The notes under the pieces are model-generated. The model ran no database searches. It was not told where the DNA came from and saw nothing but the letters and a program-made list of their open reading frames with translations. From Gnetum montanum (lineage: Eukaryota; Streptophyta; Gnetopsida; Gnetales; Gnetaceae), in contig MNCI01036534.1 in assembly GCA_015680685.1 (NCBI GenBank), forward strand, positions 31,878-95,877: a stretch of DNA of 64,000 nt. Reading direction: 5' to 3'. This document shows, piece after piece, positions 10,640 through 21,408 of the stretch. Position 1 is the first letter of the stretch; each line of letters starts with the position of its first letter. The position numbers were made by a program, and so were the translations under genes.

Positions 10640-11989
10640 CTTAAATTGTAAATTTTTGCCTGAGGCCAACTCGTAATTTTCACGGTGTTTCAGTAGGTAG
10701 TGTAATCATAGTCTCAAGGTGTCTGGGATATGAAAAGTAGTATCCATCATGAAGTATAAGCCTATCGGGTTGGCAAGCGTGGTGTCCTATGACTGCGATG
10801 TGCTGGATGATGTGCAACGGTGCTGCAGTAGTGTGCAACGATGTCTGCCCAAGAATTTCAAGCATGCTATAAGGTTTCCAAATGCTAAAATTTCAAGTGA
10901 TTGCTTCAAAATTCAAACCCCTAAAACATGAAGCACTAAGTTATTTATAGGGCTAGGGTTAGCATGAGTAGCAAATCGGGTGCCACATGGTAAAGGGGTA
11001 GTTAGGACTATGCTAGCCCCAAATACACTCCCACTGAAGCAAATGGTGTTCTTCTGGTGTGCTCCAATGGACCCTATGAGATTTTTAGACTATGACTATG
11101 CTACCAAGATTGCATGTGTGAGTGCTGAAAAAACTACAAAGTACCTAAAAATAATGCAAAATAGTGTAGTTTTAGAGACTATGTTCCAGGACTATTCTAT
11201 CCACTTTCTCGAGTGGTGTCAAGTGTAGGTAAAATTTTTGGGCAAATGGAGATGTAAAAGAGACAAAACTTGCCGAAATTTCTTACCAAAGGAATGTTGG
11301 AGCTGAGATGCTAGCCAGTTCTTAGTTCTTGAGGCTTCTAGAAGCAATTCTACATGACTACGCTAACTACACTCTCGAGCGTAGTCCAACAGTTAGGTGA
11401 ATTTTACAAAAAGTGTGTTCAAGGGCTAACTACACTAACTATGCTCTAGAGTGTAGTCTTAGTAGTGATAGTGTAGCCCTGACACTTAGAAAAATCTGGC
11501 AGAACTGATGTCCTCATGTAGACTATGCTAACTACACTCTAGAGAGTAGTAGGGAGCATAGTCCCAAAAGTTAGAAGATCTACAAAACTATTTCTTACAT
11601 CCTCAATAGGCTTGATTTCTTTTGACTTGACACTAAGGAAAATTTGAAAACTAGTCATTGATGTGCAGACTACGCTGACTACACTCTAGACCATAGTCCC
11701 AGTAATGGGAGCATAGTCCAACACTTAAAAAAACCCATGGCTATTGTTAACACTTAGAAAAATCTTGCAAAAATTGATTACCTATGCAGACTATGATGAC
11801 TACACTCTGGAGCATAGTCCAACACTTAAAAAAATCCATGGCTACTGTTAACACTTAGAAAAATCTTGCAAAAATTGATTACCTATGCAGACTATGATGA
11901 CTACACTCTGGAGCATAGTCCTAGTAGTGGGGAGCATAGTCTCAACACTTAGAAAAATTTTCCAAGTTTTAACACTTAGACAAATTTTT
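10640..11989 (-). mobile_element. Second LTR-like promoter region with hairpin array, family unknown
   Basis: A minus-strand TATA box (CTATAAATA, 10,942-10,950) is preceded, in the direction of transcription, by about 600 bp of hairpin-forming repeats (11,356-11,930). This is the same architecture as element A's promoter region, with a different sequence. No coding frame of note is present; short ORFs here lack any recognisable motif. The ends and TSD are not identifiable. It may be an LTR cut short by neighbouring insertions. Confidence 0.35.
11356..11930. repeat. Array of inverted repeats, including a 101-bp tandem duplication
   Basis: The motif GACTACGCT...AGCGTAGTC recurs with variants. 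At 11,356-11,386 the 9-bp arms are perfect around a 13-nt loop. At 11,521-11,563 GACTATGCT pairs with AGCATAGTC. Related copies lie at about 11,434, 11,668, 11,789 and 11,890. The segment 11,710-11,810 is repeated almost unchanged at 11,811-11,911 (period 101). Between hairpins, AACACTTAGAAAAATCTTGC recurs. Confidence 0.7.
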
Positions 11990-12924
11990 GTTCAAGACTC
12001 ACGATCCCAAATTTTGTGGTGTTTCAAGGGTAAACATTAAATTGAGAAGATTGGTAGTAGAAAATAGAAATATCTCTATGGAGAAAGTTCATGCCTTACA
12101 CAAAAATCTAGAATTAAAATTGATGCTTAGAAGAATGAGGCTCCTAAATTTAAGAGAGTTAAGAATCACTATAAAGGTTAGGTTGGCCTCCAGAAAGAAG
12201 TTAATGAAAAATACATCTAGATGACTAAGGCAAAACTCAATGAGATCCTCCAACAACTTCAACAAGGAAAAGAGGAGTGGTAATCTATCACTAATGGGAT
12301 AAATACTTACAACAAAGTGGAGATCTACATGAAGAAGTTGTAAATTGAAAAAATGATAGAATACATGTAGCTCACCAATCTCCAATATGCAAACCTAGCA
12401 ATGTTGATTGCCAGACGGCCATACTCAAAGTTAAAGAAACAAGTGGCTAGCCCATACTTACTATATAAGACATAGTTTAAGCACCATAAGGAAACCAAGC
12501 AAAAGCTTGAGACTACAAACACTAAACTTAAAGTTCTCAAGGCAAGACTCACTAATTAAAGATTAAGTATTGAGAACTTGGCCAAGAAAATGAATGATTA
12601 CCAAAACCTGCAAAATGTAATCAAGGCATTCGACATTAAATGTAAACAATTTGTTGTCTAGTTTATTAATATCAACGAGCTATTCCCAAAAATTCCCTAT
12701 CCTTAAGATGTGCCCATTCCTACCCACATTAGCAAAGCTACATGGACCATGCATGATCCCATGGGTAAGAAGTAGAAGTTGAAAACATTTTCAGATGCTT
12801 TCCATCTTTCATTGAAAGCTACAATTGTAGTAAGACAACCATAATAGCCTCAATCATTATGTGCACCTAAAGCACGAGAAGGTCCTTCAAAATCTCAAGA
12901 GCCTCCATCTCCTAGGACTGTTTA
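11990..12924 (+). pseudogene. 3' part of ORFx (coiled-coil end) of an Athila-like element
   Basis: Translated fragments match the C-terminal half of ORFx in element F in the same order: SMEKVHALHKNL (F: SMEEVRTIRQKL), a lysine-rich coiled coil, LTNLQYANLAMLIARRP (F: LVNLKYANLAMLTIGRS) and LFPKIPYP.DVPIPTHISK (F: MFPQLPCLWEVPTLSNIG). It ends at TAA 12,922-12,924 after a Pro/Ser-rich tail, as F's does. A frameshift near 12,115 and many stops break the frame. The 5' half is missing; the join to the hairpin region at about 11,990 is the breakpoint. The function of ORFx is unknown. Confidence 0.6.
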
Positions 12925-13156
12925 ATCTTCTTCATTATCTTCACTCCATAAAAAGGATTGTGTTTGTCATTTTTGGTCATGGTGTTCAATTTTGTAGTCC
13001 TGAATACAAGAAAATTTTGTAATGATTTTATATCTGTACACTTGGACACTTAGTGCTTATTTGTGTTTGTTGTATGTCTATTGTCAATCAATAATTGCAT
13101 ATCTTTCCAAATTTGTAAAGAACTCAAGAAAGTGTTTTCATTCAATCTTGGGGGTA
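12925..13156 (+). promoter_or_regulatory. 3' untranslated region and polypurine tract
   Basis: The stretch has no ORF and resembles the region before the 3' LTR of element D (shared phrases such as TTTGTACACTTGG). It ends in TTGGGGGTA directly before the LTR at 13,157, the position of the plus-strand primer. This fixes the LTR as the 3' copy of a plus-strand element. Confidence 0.65.
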
Positions 13157-14018
13157 TGATGAATTGTAAATTGGTTGCATCGGCTAAGCCTCATCGATGC
13201 ATGATTTGATGCATTGACGTGGCCCCGTTGACATAGTGTCTATGTTTGCCTATACATACATGCTCACTCGCTTTGTTTATGGCATATCTTATCATAGTTA
13301 TAGTAGAGCTCTTATAGTTCTATCATTTGAAAATTAGAATATTTTTCTAAGTGCCTGTAGTAGGAGTTAAGAGTGTACGGATCTTTATTCGAGCACTATT
13401 GTACCTGAGCATAGAAGTGTGTGCGATAACAAAGATGAGCTTTTTGATAAGCCTTGTAGCACTTTGAAATAGATTAATTATTTATTTATGCATTTAATAT
13501 TTTTTGTAATTTTCTTTAATGCTTTAAGTAATTAAATAATTAATTAGGCTAAATTAAGATAGATTAAATAGTGATTAATTAATCACATAAATATGACCAC
13601 TTCAAGCATACACTTGGTACTTAGTAATCTGAGTAATGTTTAATGTTTGGTAACCTAGTGGAGTTAAATGTGTTTAGGATGTGTACAAATGGGAATGAAT
13701 GCTTATGTTAGAATTAGTTAGGTGTATCTAGTTAGATTAAATTAGCAATTTAATTATTTTATCTTATTCATTATTCTTTATCCTTAAGCGACTTAAAACA
13801 CAAAACATAAAGATGATAAAATTCATATGTCTCAGTTGCACTTAGCCATACCCTTACATTTCACAAAGTGTAATTTGGAAGACAACAATTGCAATGTTAG
13901 ATTCACTTCCTATAGACTAGTGTGCTTAGAAGGCCATAAGTCCATGGAATTCAACTAGATCATGCATGAACACTTAGTGATTTGTATGGTTGGGCATAAG
14001 GTCTACCACCACTCATCA
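13157..14018 (+). mobile_element. 3' LTR of a truncated Athila-like element
   Basis: The LTR begins TGATGAATTG after the polypurine tract and ends CCACTCATCA, giving 5-bp terminal inverted repeats TGATG/CATCA. Inside are the landmarks shared by all Athila-like LTRs here: a GTAGTAGGAGT stretch, CGGATCTTTATTCGAGCA, a TACCTGAGCA block and the late CATGGAATTCAACTAG block. It lacks the GATATC array. No 5' LTR is found in the window, so the element is a 3' remnant. Confidence 0.75.
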
Positions 14019-14219
14019 ATAATGATTACTAAACTCATATGAAAAGCACAAATCAAACAAAAACCAATATGTTAAGAAAGAGAGGATGGAAATGCAAAGA
14101 AAATATGCAAATGCAACTATATACAAATGAAATACATGAAGAAAGAAAAGAAGGCATGAAACTAGGGATCTGCTAGGTATCCACGAGGGGCACCTAAGTA
14201 GAAATGTTTTAAATGAAAA
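14019..14219. other. A-rich spacer, nothing recognised
   Basis: About 200 bp between the LTR and the degenerate end of element B's integrase. It is purine-rich on the plus strand and contains no motif I can name. Confidence 0.4.
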
Positions 14220-15298
14220 GCATTAAAATTTCTATTTCATTTATATCCTTGCAAATCATCGATTTTGTACACATTGGGACCAATGACATTTGTAACTTGG
14301 TATGGACCCAACCACATAGGATAAAACTTAGTTTGAGGGCCAATTTGACTAGATGTTGTCTCTTAAGGACCAGATCACCTACTTAAAAAACTTTAGTTGC
14401 ATACTTCTTATCAAACTAGCTTTTAATAGTTTGTTGATGACTAAATAGAACTTCAATTTCTTTGACCCTTTTAAAATCTAAATTACAGATATCATATCTA
14501 CATGAGATTAAATATTCATCAGTTGGTAAATAATCTAAGAAAAACTGATATGTAAGGATTTTGAAATTTATTGGCAATATTGATTCTTATCCATATACCA
14601 AATCATATGTTGTAGTTTTGATTGATTCTTTATATGAATTCTATGTGCCCTAACTGCCCATTTTAATTATTCATGCCAAGTTCATGGATTTTGGGCAATC
14701 ATTTTCTTAATTTCATCCAATATAATTTTATTGGAGGACTCAACTAAACCATTTCCTTATGGATAATATTTGGTTATAGCCTTGAGAATAATATTACATT
14801 CCCTAGCCCAATTTGTAAACTCTATAGAGATGAAGGTGGGTCCGTTGTCTACTACTAGGATGTAGGGATACCCATATCTAAAAATTATATCACTTCTAAC
14901 CAACATTTGTAATAATCAGTGGCTATTAAGATAAACTTATGTAGGATAGTTGACAATGGATTAAATACTCTAATAAAATCCAAAGCCCATTGTGCAAATG
15001 GTCTAGTTTGTATTATAGGTTGCAAAGGGGCTGAACTCTTAGGATCTCTACCTTTAAATTTGTAACATTGTTCACAAGTTTTGACTAGGTGCAAAGCGTC
15101 ATTAATCATAGTGGGCCAATAGTAATTGGCTCTAGTGATTTTATGCTCTAACGATTGATATCCTATATGTCCTTCATCATGAAGTTGTTTCAAAGCATCA
15201 TTAGCAAGTTCTTGGTTTAAACATTTAAGGTATATTCCTTGGAAATTCTTCCTAAACAAATCACCACTAATTAGAGTAAACTTAGAACCTTTAGACAC
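14220..15298 (-). pseudogene. int: Integrase of element B
   Basis: The intact stretch 15,298-14,885 holds an HHCC zinc-binding region (H..GHIGYQ...CEQCYKFK) and the first catalytic Asp (FILIATDYY.CWLEV). Continuing left through stops, VVDNGPTFIS supplies the second Asp region and a 'YYP.GNGLVESSNK' segment the catalytic Glu. A degenerate C-terminus follows to about 14.22 kb. Role: inserts the cDNA into the genome. The core signatures survive but the frame is not usable. Confidence 0.75.
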
Positions 15299-15581
15299 TA
15301 AAATCTTAATTGTATATCTCAGTAAATTTGAAGGACAACGGTGAAAGGTTAAATAAAATTTAATATCACCATACCACGAATCATGTCCTCAGTTAGGAGT
15401 GAATGGGATATTATTTTCTTCAACAATGGATAATATGTGAAGTGGAAATGATACTTCCTTTTTAAGCACATCACAACTTTTTGAGGTTGGGGCTTTGGAA
15501 ATCAGCTTGACAAGACTAGTTCCTTTAACCAAGTTGGCTAATTTTTATTGGATGTCAAACTCTTGTAGTTTCATAACCCAT

Positions 15582-15974
15582 TTAGCACATTTTTTTGCTA
15601 GGATCTTGTAATTTAGCTAATGCAATGGCAACTGAATTAAGAACAATAACATAAAATTTTGCATTTAATAAATAGTAGTGATAGTCCTTTAGGGCTTTAA
15701 TCACAACATACAATTGTTTCTCAATAGGTGAGTATTTCAATGTAGCATCCTTCAAAGGTGTGGACATGAAAGCTACAAGCCTTTCACCTTGATCAACTAC
15801 ATCTTGGGTTAGGATAGCAACGATGGTAATATCACTAGAAAAAACATATAAAAGGAAATCATTATCATACCATGGGGAGGTTAGAACTAAAGCATCTATA
15901 ATGGCTTTTTTAATGGCATGGAAAGCATTCTCTCTCTCATCTATCCAATGTATGTTTCTATCCTTCTTTATCAT
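15582..15974 (-). pseudogene. rnh: RNase H (gypsy type) of element B
   Basis: A 130-residue open stretch ends the RT-RNase H unit: FSSDITIVAILTQ, RLVAFMSTPLKDATLKYSPIEKQ and DYHYYLL match the gypsy RNase H blocks. The first catalytic Asp position reads SSD rather than DAS, so it is probably inactive. It lies between RT (upstream) and integrase (downstream), as expected. Confidence 0.75.
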
Positions 15975-16100
15975 CTCATTTAATGGTCTAACTAATTCAA
16001 CATAGGCAAGAATGAAATGCCTAAAAAAATTAATTTTCCCAAGGAAGGCTCTTAAATTAGTCTTAAATAGAGGGTATGAGACTTCTAAGACTGCATTTAC

Positions 16101-16910
16101 TCACTCAGGATCAATCATAATTCCTTCCTTAGTTACTATATGACCAAGAAATTTACCACTTTGAACACCAAATATGGACTTCTTTACATTCAAAGTAATA
16201 CCAAATTGTATATATCTTATGAAAATATTTCTAAGGTCTCTAAGGTGTGTTCCCTGATCCTTGGAGAAAATGGTTAAATCATCTAGATAAATAATAATGC
16301 ATTTCCTTATTAGTCCTTCAAAAGTCTTATCCATAGTTCTTTGAAAGGTATAAACAACATATATAAGATCAAAGGGTATTTAGCAAATTCAAAAGTTTCC
16401 CACTTTGTTATAAAATCAGTCTTATATTACTCCTTTTTACTAATTAACATTTGATTATATCCTAAATATCCATCTAGAAAGAAGAACATTTGGACATCAT
16501 ATATGATTTGCAAAAGCTCTTCCATAATAGGAAATGGATAATTATCCTTAATACAAGAAGTGTTAAGATTACGAAAATCGATACATAGCCTTAATTCGCC
16601 AATTTGTTTTCTAACAAGTAGTAAAATTGACATCCAACATGAATGTCTCATAGGATAAATAATCTTGGATTCTATGAGTTTATCAATCTCTATTTTCATC
16701 AAAGCTTCAATCTCAGTATTTACAGGTCTAAGCTTTTGCCTAAATGGTTTGGTATTTGGCTTAAGGAGAACCATATGCATCATTACTAGCAAATTAAAAT
16801 TCTTGAGATCTTCATATTTCCAAGCTAAGACATCATCAAATTCATGTAATAATTCAATCAAGTTTCATTTTTCATCTATGCGTAAATCAACTCCTACTTT
16901 AATGGGTTGA
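16101..16910 (-). pseudogene. rt: Reverse transcriptase of element B
   Basis: Two frames carry the RT: 16,861-16,427 with the template-grip blocks (LRLCIDFRNLN, FFLDGYLGYNQ), and 16,334-16,101 with an intact catalytic YLDD (IIIYLDDLTIFSK, at about 16,280) followed by KFLGHIVTKEGI. A frameshift and stops lie between them. Role: synthesises cDNA from element RNA. Confidence 0.8.
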
Positions 16911-17267
16911 TATTTTCCTTTCTTTCAAATTTGAATAACCTCTATTTTAGCTAACATTTGCTAACTAGTGTTTTTCGGCATTTCTTTAGTTTTGGTATGT
17001 ATGTCATCAAATAAATCTTCTCTAGTTGCTATTTTGAGAGAGATTTTATTTAAAAATATGACATCCTTTAATATAACTTCTTCATTAATTTGAGAAACTT
17101 TAAAACATTGATCACTAAATTCATCCTTAGAAAATAAAATTTCACAAATATGATTATCATCATCAAAAACTTGGAAAGAAAAGATATTATTGGAAATAGA
17201 ATAAGACTTAACCTTTTCAATAATGATTTCTAAATCCCAAGCATTGTGTTTAAAAGGGACATCTCAT

Positions 17268-17680
17268 GTAGTGGCTATTTGGGCTAGTGCATTAGGAACA
17301 TAATTTTCTTCTCTAGGAACATGTTCAATTGATATGTGTTCAAATTCCTTAAAAAGTTCAAGGATATAAGCTTTATATGCTTTCATGATAGCATTCTTAT
17401 CATTAACGATTCCATTAACTTGATTTACTATTAGTTAAGAGTCACTATAAATCTTGAGTTTGGATAGGTCATAATGTTGGGCTAGCTTGATCCCATGTAT
17501 AAGTGCCTCATATTCAACCATCTTATTAGTTAAAGGCATTGTGAAACTAATGGCTTTAATGATAGGGGCTTCACCAAGAGGTATGTGCATTATTCTAGCC
17601 CCACATCCTTTCTTATAGGAGGCATCATCTACTCTTAATATCCAAGTGTTAAGATTGATAAAATTTGAGAAATTAGCCAT
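17268..17680 (-). pseudogene. Archaeal-type RNase H (aRH) of element B, located upstream of RT
   Basis: The open part (17,680-17,435) reads WILRVDDASYKKGCGARI, then VEYEALIHGIKLA and LKIYSDS, which are the D, E and D motifs of the archaeal-type RNase HI captured by Tat elements. After one TAG the frame continues with LIVNQVNG and HVPREENYVPNALAQIA, the typical end block, with Asn where the last Asp is expected. It is separate from the gypsy RNase H at 15.6-16.0 kb. Its place between protease and RT is unusual. Confidence 0.7.
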
Positions 17681-18080
17681 TTGATTAATGTAATAATGAT
17701 CATCGTCAAAACTTGGCTCATTTTCAAATACTATGTTGGTTAGGATCTCTTTTATATCTTTGTCCCTTCCTAATGATGGTGGATCATCAAACAGGTAATT
17801 TCTCCTGCCATGTTGATGATAAGGTAAGGTATTATCATAGATCTAATCACATTCTCTAAAGTCTTGGTAATACTAGGTGGAATATGTGTAAGTGAAAGGG
17901 TTGGCTTCTATAGTTTCACTCACAACGTCATTCTCAAGATATTCATTAAGTCCTAGCTCAACAATTCCAATGAAAAGCTTAGTGCTTTGATTTTCCAAGG
18001 CATGGTTTTGCTGATCTAAAATTTTTACCACTTACTAATAAAAGGTTTCTCTTGATATAACAACGTATTTAGATTTCCCT

Positions 18081-18452
18081 TTAATGGGAATTCATAGCTC
18101 TAAAAAAATATGATCTCAAGAAGCCCCCAAATTGGGCTCTAAACATCCTTAACAAAAGCACATCATAAGTGAGTGACATGTCAACTACTAAGATATCTGT
18201 ATTACATGTGAAAGTAGGGTATTTCTTAAGTTGTACTTTCACTTCTTTTAATGATCCTACCACAGGTACATTTGATCCATCAAGTTGTATCATGCTTCTT
18301 ACTTGTGATAGCATTTGTGCTTCTAACATTTTACACACTTCTAATGGCATGATGCTAACAATTGTGCTAGAGTCCATTTGGCAATTATGAACATTTTTTC
18401 CTAAGATGACCAAGGTAGTTAATAAAGGTGGTTGATCTTTTTTGTTTGACAT
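18081..18452 (-). pseudogene. pro: Protease of element B
   Basis: A 123-residue frame contains CQMDSSTIVSIMPLEVCKML, matching the retropepsin active-site region (DSG changed to DSS), and later DMSLTYDVLL, matching the second half of the fold. It lies between gag and the aRNase H. The change in the active-site triplet suggests loss of activity. Confidence 0.65.
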
Positions 18453-19221
18453 GACATTATTTTTATTTTGTGTTGATAGAGCATTAGCACTTTCTACAAA
18501 GTGAACCTATCTTTTGATCACTTGGGTTTTTCCTTTATTGATTTTAGGTGTATGAACTATCCTTTGGATCTCATCTCTCATTTCATTAAAATATAAGAGG
18601 TCATACATTGAAATGTTTTCTTTAACCCTTTTAAATCTTTTACTAGATTGTAAGCCCTATGTTCATCTTTGGCCTCTTGTTGAGTTGTACTTCTTCTAAG
18701 TATAGAAGTTGAGCTTGACTGATGTTGAATGTTTACTTATGAGGACCTAGCTTGGTTATTGGTACTATTTGGTTAGCAATTCTTCTATTAGATGTAGTAT
18801 GAGGGTTATTCCTAGCTTGTCGTAGTGTGAAATTCATAATAGTCTATGATAGTGAGTATTATGTGGGCTGGGGTCACTTACCATGACTTGTTCAAACAAG
18901 ATAACTTCTTCATTTTCTATTTCATGTGGTACATTAAGAACCATAACTAGGGGTTCTTCATTTTGTTGTCCTTGGGGATTGTCTCCATATAATGCTAGAA
19001 ATTAGGGGTAGTCATAATGTTTCTTAGTGTTTCATAATCAACAATAATCATCATTGATTGATGTGCTTGGTTTCTCAGATTGCATGGAAATTCCATTATT
19101 TCACTTCAGTTCAACTGCTTCATTTGAAAGGTTTTGAAGAGTAGTTAATATTTGGCTCATTTGGTTCTCTTTGGTTAGTAGATCCATTGGGGTTAGACAT
19201 TCCATTTGGGTTTATGATGGA

Positions 19222-19969
19222 TTAGATTAAGGCTTTTGACTGATCATCACTTAAACTAGTGCTCGACGGTAAAAATGAAGAAGGTGTCGAACTTTGAAAA
19301 TAGTTATTTTTAGGTTGAGTCATTTGAAAGGGGGTGGCTATTTGGAGTGTAGCATTATTCATTGAGAAATTTTGTGATGGTAAGGGACTAGATGGTATAG
19401 GATTGCTAACACTCAACATTTCGAATTGAGTTTGAATGCTATTTATTAGGGTAATTTGTTCTAACTCAATAGTTTTTGCCATTGCCCCTTGCAAATATGT
19501 TAGGTTGTAGCTTGATTTAATGGCATAGGTGAAGAATGGATCAATGGTGGAGAGGTAAAAATTAAGGATGCCAACAACTTGATTTATGAGATGCATCAAC
19601 AACTTGATTTATGAGATGGGTAAAATTACTTGAGGCCAAGGTAGGACTAGTGAACTTGTCAAACTAGAGTAAGAACATACTTTTAAAGTCTAGTTATGAA
19701 TCAATAGAGGAGTTAGGGATCATTAAGAACCATTGTGTGGCCTTACTTCTGAAGGTTATGATAAAGACTCAACATGCTATATCATTTTCAATAATATTAT
19801 AAATACCTAACAAGATCTTGAAACATTTTACATGTTGTTGAGAATAGCTACTAAGAGATGTAAGGTCAAAGAACAAATTAATGTTTTGTAGGGGCTTAGG
19901 GATGTTGTGGTAATTTGCAAATTTAAAAGGATTGCTCACCAAAGGGGCTTGGGGTTGGTTAGCTACCAT
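19222..19969 (-). pseudogene. gag: gag of element B
   Basis: The first frame (19,969-19,769) begins MVANQPQAPLV and continues into YSQQHVKCFKILLG. Past a stop come ATQWFLMIPNSSIDS and LDFKSMFL, together the core of the retrotransposon gag domain (the usual 'a..W...lp..si.sw..f...f'). A second frame (19,602-19,222) is Ser/Gln/Pro-rich. A short tandem duplication of about 25 bp near 19,575-19,620 lies between them. From 19,221 to 18,453 there is degenerate linker without a clear domain. Confidence 0.6.
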
Positions 19970-20110
19970 TATAGTTCAAGTTCTTTTTGGTATAAATCTT
20001 GGGAAACAAGAAGCTTGTTGTTTTTTAAAAACGAAATGACATGTAGCTGGTCAATTAGGGTGGGAGTAAGAGATCTTTGTCAAGATGCTCTATGGGGAGA
20101 TTAGCTCATA

Positions 20111-20484
20111 AAATGTAAAAGACTAGAAAATACAAGTGCTAGTCAACTACTAGTAAACTGTAAGAAATAGGAAAATATTGCATATATATATCTACTTTTT
20201 TAAGATAAAGGAAACAGAAATTGCTATATATATAATTTTAAATGAAAATCAATAAAAGAAAATTTTCAATATATTTAAACAGAATGATATAACACATGCA
20301 ATAACTACTTTACCAGACCAAGGTTAGGATCATCAAGACATAGACTTGTGAGGAGCAACAAAGACAGAAAACATGGAGGATTCAATAATCAAAACCAAAA
20401 ACTCACAAAAACCTGAAATAGAGAAAAAAATTTCTGAAATTTTAGAAATTATAAATAGATCATTGAGACAGAAACAAAGACAAG
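20111..20484. other. A/T-rich upstream region of element B
   Basis: No gene is present. It contains TA-rich runs (TATATATATC, ATATATATAA) and polyA stretches. It is probably the leader or remaining LTR end of element B, cut by the insertion of element C at 20,485, but LTR signs are absent. Confidence 0.4.
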
Positions 20485-21270
20485 TGATGAGCCGCAATAT
20501 CGTTGCCTTCCACGCGATATCACATATGCAATATCGTGACCTGCCTCGTTGCCTGTAAATAACAGGTAGGCGCACTTGGTTTACATAGTTAGTCTTAGTC
20601 CCTTACCCAAACTCTTGCCTTTTCTCCCTCTCAGAGTTAGAATTATTTCTGCATGCCCGTAGTAGGAGTCATAAAGTAAACGGATCTTTATTCAAGCATT
20701 GTGTACCTAAGCACACCTTGTGTACAGTAATAAAGATGAACTTTGTGATAATCCTTGCAGCATCTAGAATAAATTAATTAATGTTAATTACTATTATTTA
20801 ATTCTTTCCTTAATTAATATTCTCTCTTTCTCACCCTACAACTCTCCTAAGTAAGCACACTCAATACGATCACTTCGAGCATGCGTGTAACACTTGGTAA
20901 CCCAATAACGATTAGCGTTTGGTAATCCCAGTAGTGTTGCACTAGTTCATAATGTGTACAGCAAGTGAGAATGAATACTAGTGTTAGGATTAGTTAGAGC
21001 CTAGTTAAATTAAATTAGGAACTTAGTTATCTCTCTCCTCCCTTATTAGTACCGTGACAATAAAGACATAAAAAACTATAAAAATCATATGCCTCAAGTT
21101 TACTTAACTATACAATCGTGACATACAAGTAAGCTTGGAAAGACAACAATTGATCAACCCATCCTTGTTCTACAAAGGCTCATATGCACTTAGTCCTTGG
21201 AATTTGACCAGATTGTGCATGGACGCTTATATTTATATGGTTGAGTGTAGGGATACCTCACCGCTCATCA
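20485..21270 (+). mobile_element. 5' LTR of element C
   Basis: Starts TGATGAGCCG and ends CGCTCATCA. RATATC sites (CAATATCG, GCGATATCAC, CAATATCGTG) lie in the first 60 bp, followed by a weak TATA-like TGTAAATAA. Then come the family landmarks CGTAGTAGGAGT, CGGATCTTTATTCAAGCA and an AATAAAGATG polyadenylation-like block. Confidence 0.75.
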
Positions 21271-21271
21271 T

Positions 21272-21290
21272 TGGCATCGTTGCCAGGGAC
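21272..21290 (+). promoter_or_regulatory. Primer-binding site (tRNA-Asp) of element C
   Basis: TGGCATCGTTGCCAGGGAC lies one base after the LTR. It differs at a few positions from the plant tRNA-Asp complement TGGCGCCGTTGCCGGGGA used by Athila elements. Minus-strand DNA synthesis would start here. Confidence 0.8.
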
Positions 21291-21408
21291 TTTGTTGTTT
21301 GTGTGCTAACCAAAACCTAGGAAATCTTTCACATCATTGGAATGAACCCTTAGTGTTGGTTAAAGAAAAATAACAAATAATAATACATTACACAATGAAT
21401 AGACAATC

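Larger units (their letters stand above)
9522..10640 (-). mobile_element. LTR-like 5' region of element A with promoter
   Basis: This region lies upstream of gag on the minus strand and has promoter-like architecture: a TATA box (CTATAAATA on the minus strand, 10,034-10,042), an upstream repeat array (10,295-10,441) and a hairpin (10,569-10,605). Downstream of the TATA box the DNA is gene-free leader up to the gap. The exact LTR ends, TG/CA termini and TSD could not be fixed, and the partner LTR would lie left of the window. Calling it an LTR is an inference from position and content. Confidence 0.5.
14220..20110 (-). mobile_element. Element B: Tat-like gypsy retrotransposon body without visible LTRs
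   Basis: All coding blocks lie on the minus strand in the order gag, PR, aRNase H, RT, RNase H, INT. The second, archaeal-type RNase H is the hallmark of the Tat group. Here it lies between PR and RT, whereas the usual Tat place is after the first RNase H. The body is heavily broken by stops and frameshifts. Neither LTR is recognisable: the left end abuts the 13.2-14.0 kb LTR and the right end is cut by element C at 20,485. Confidence 0.75.
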
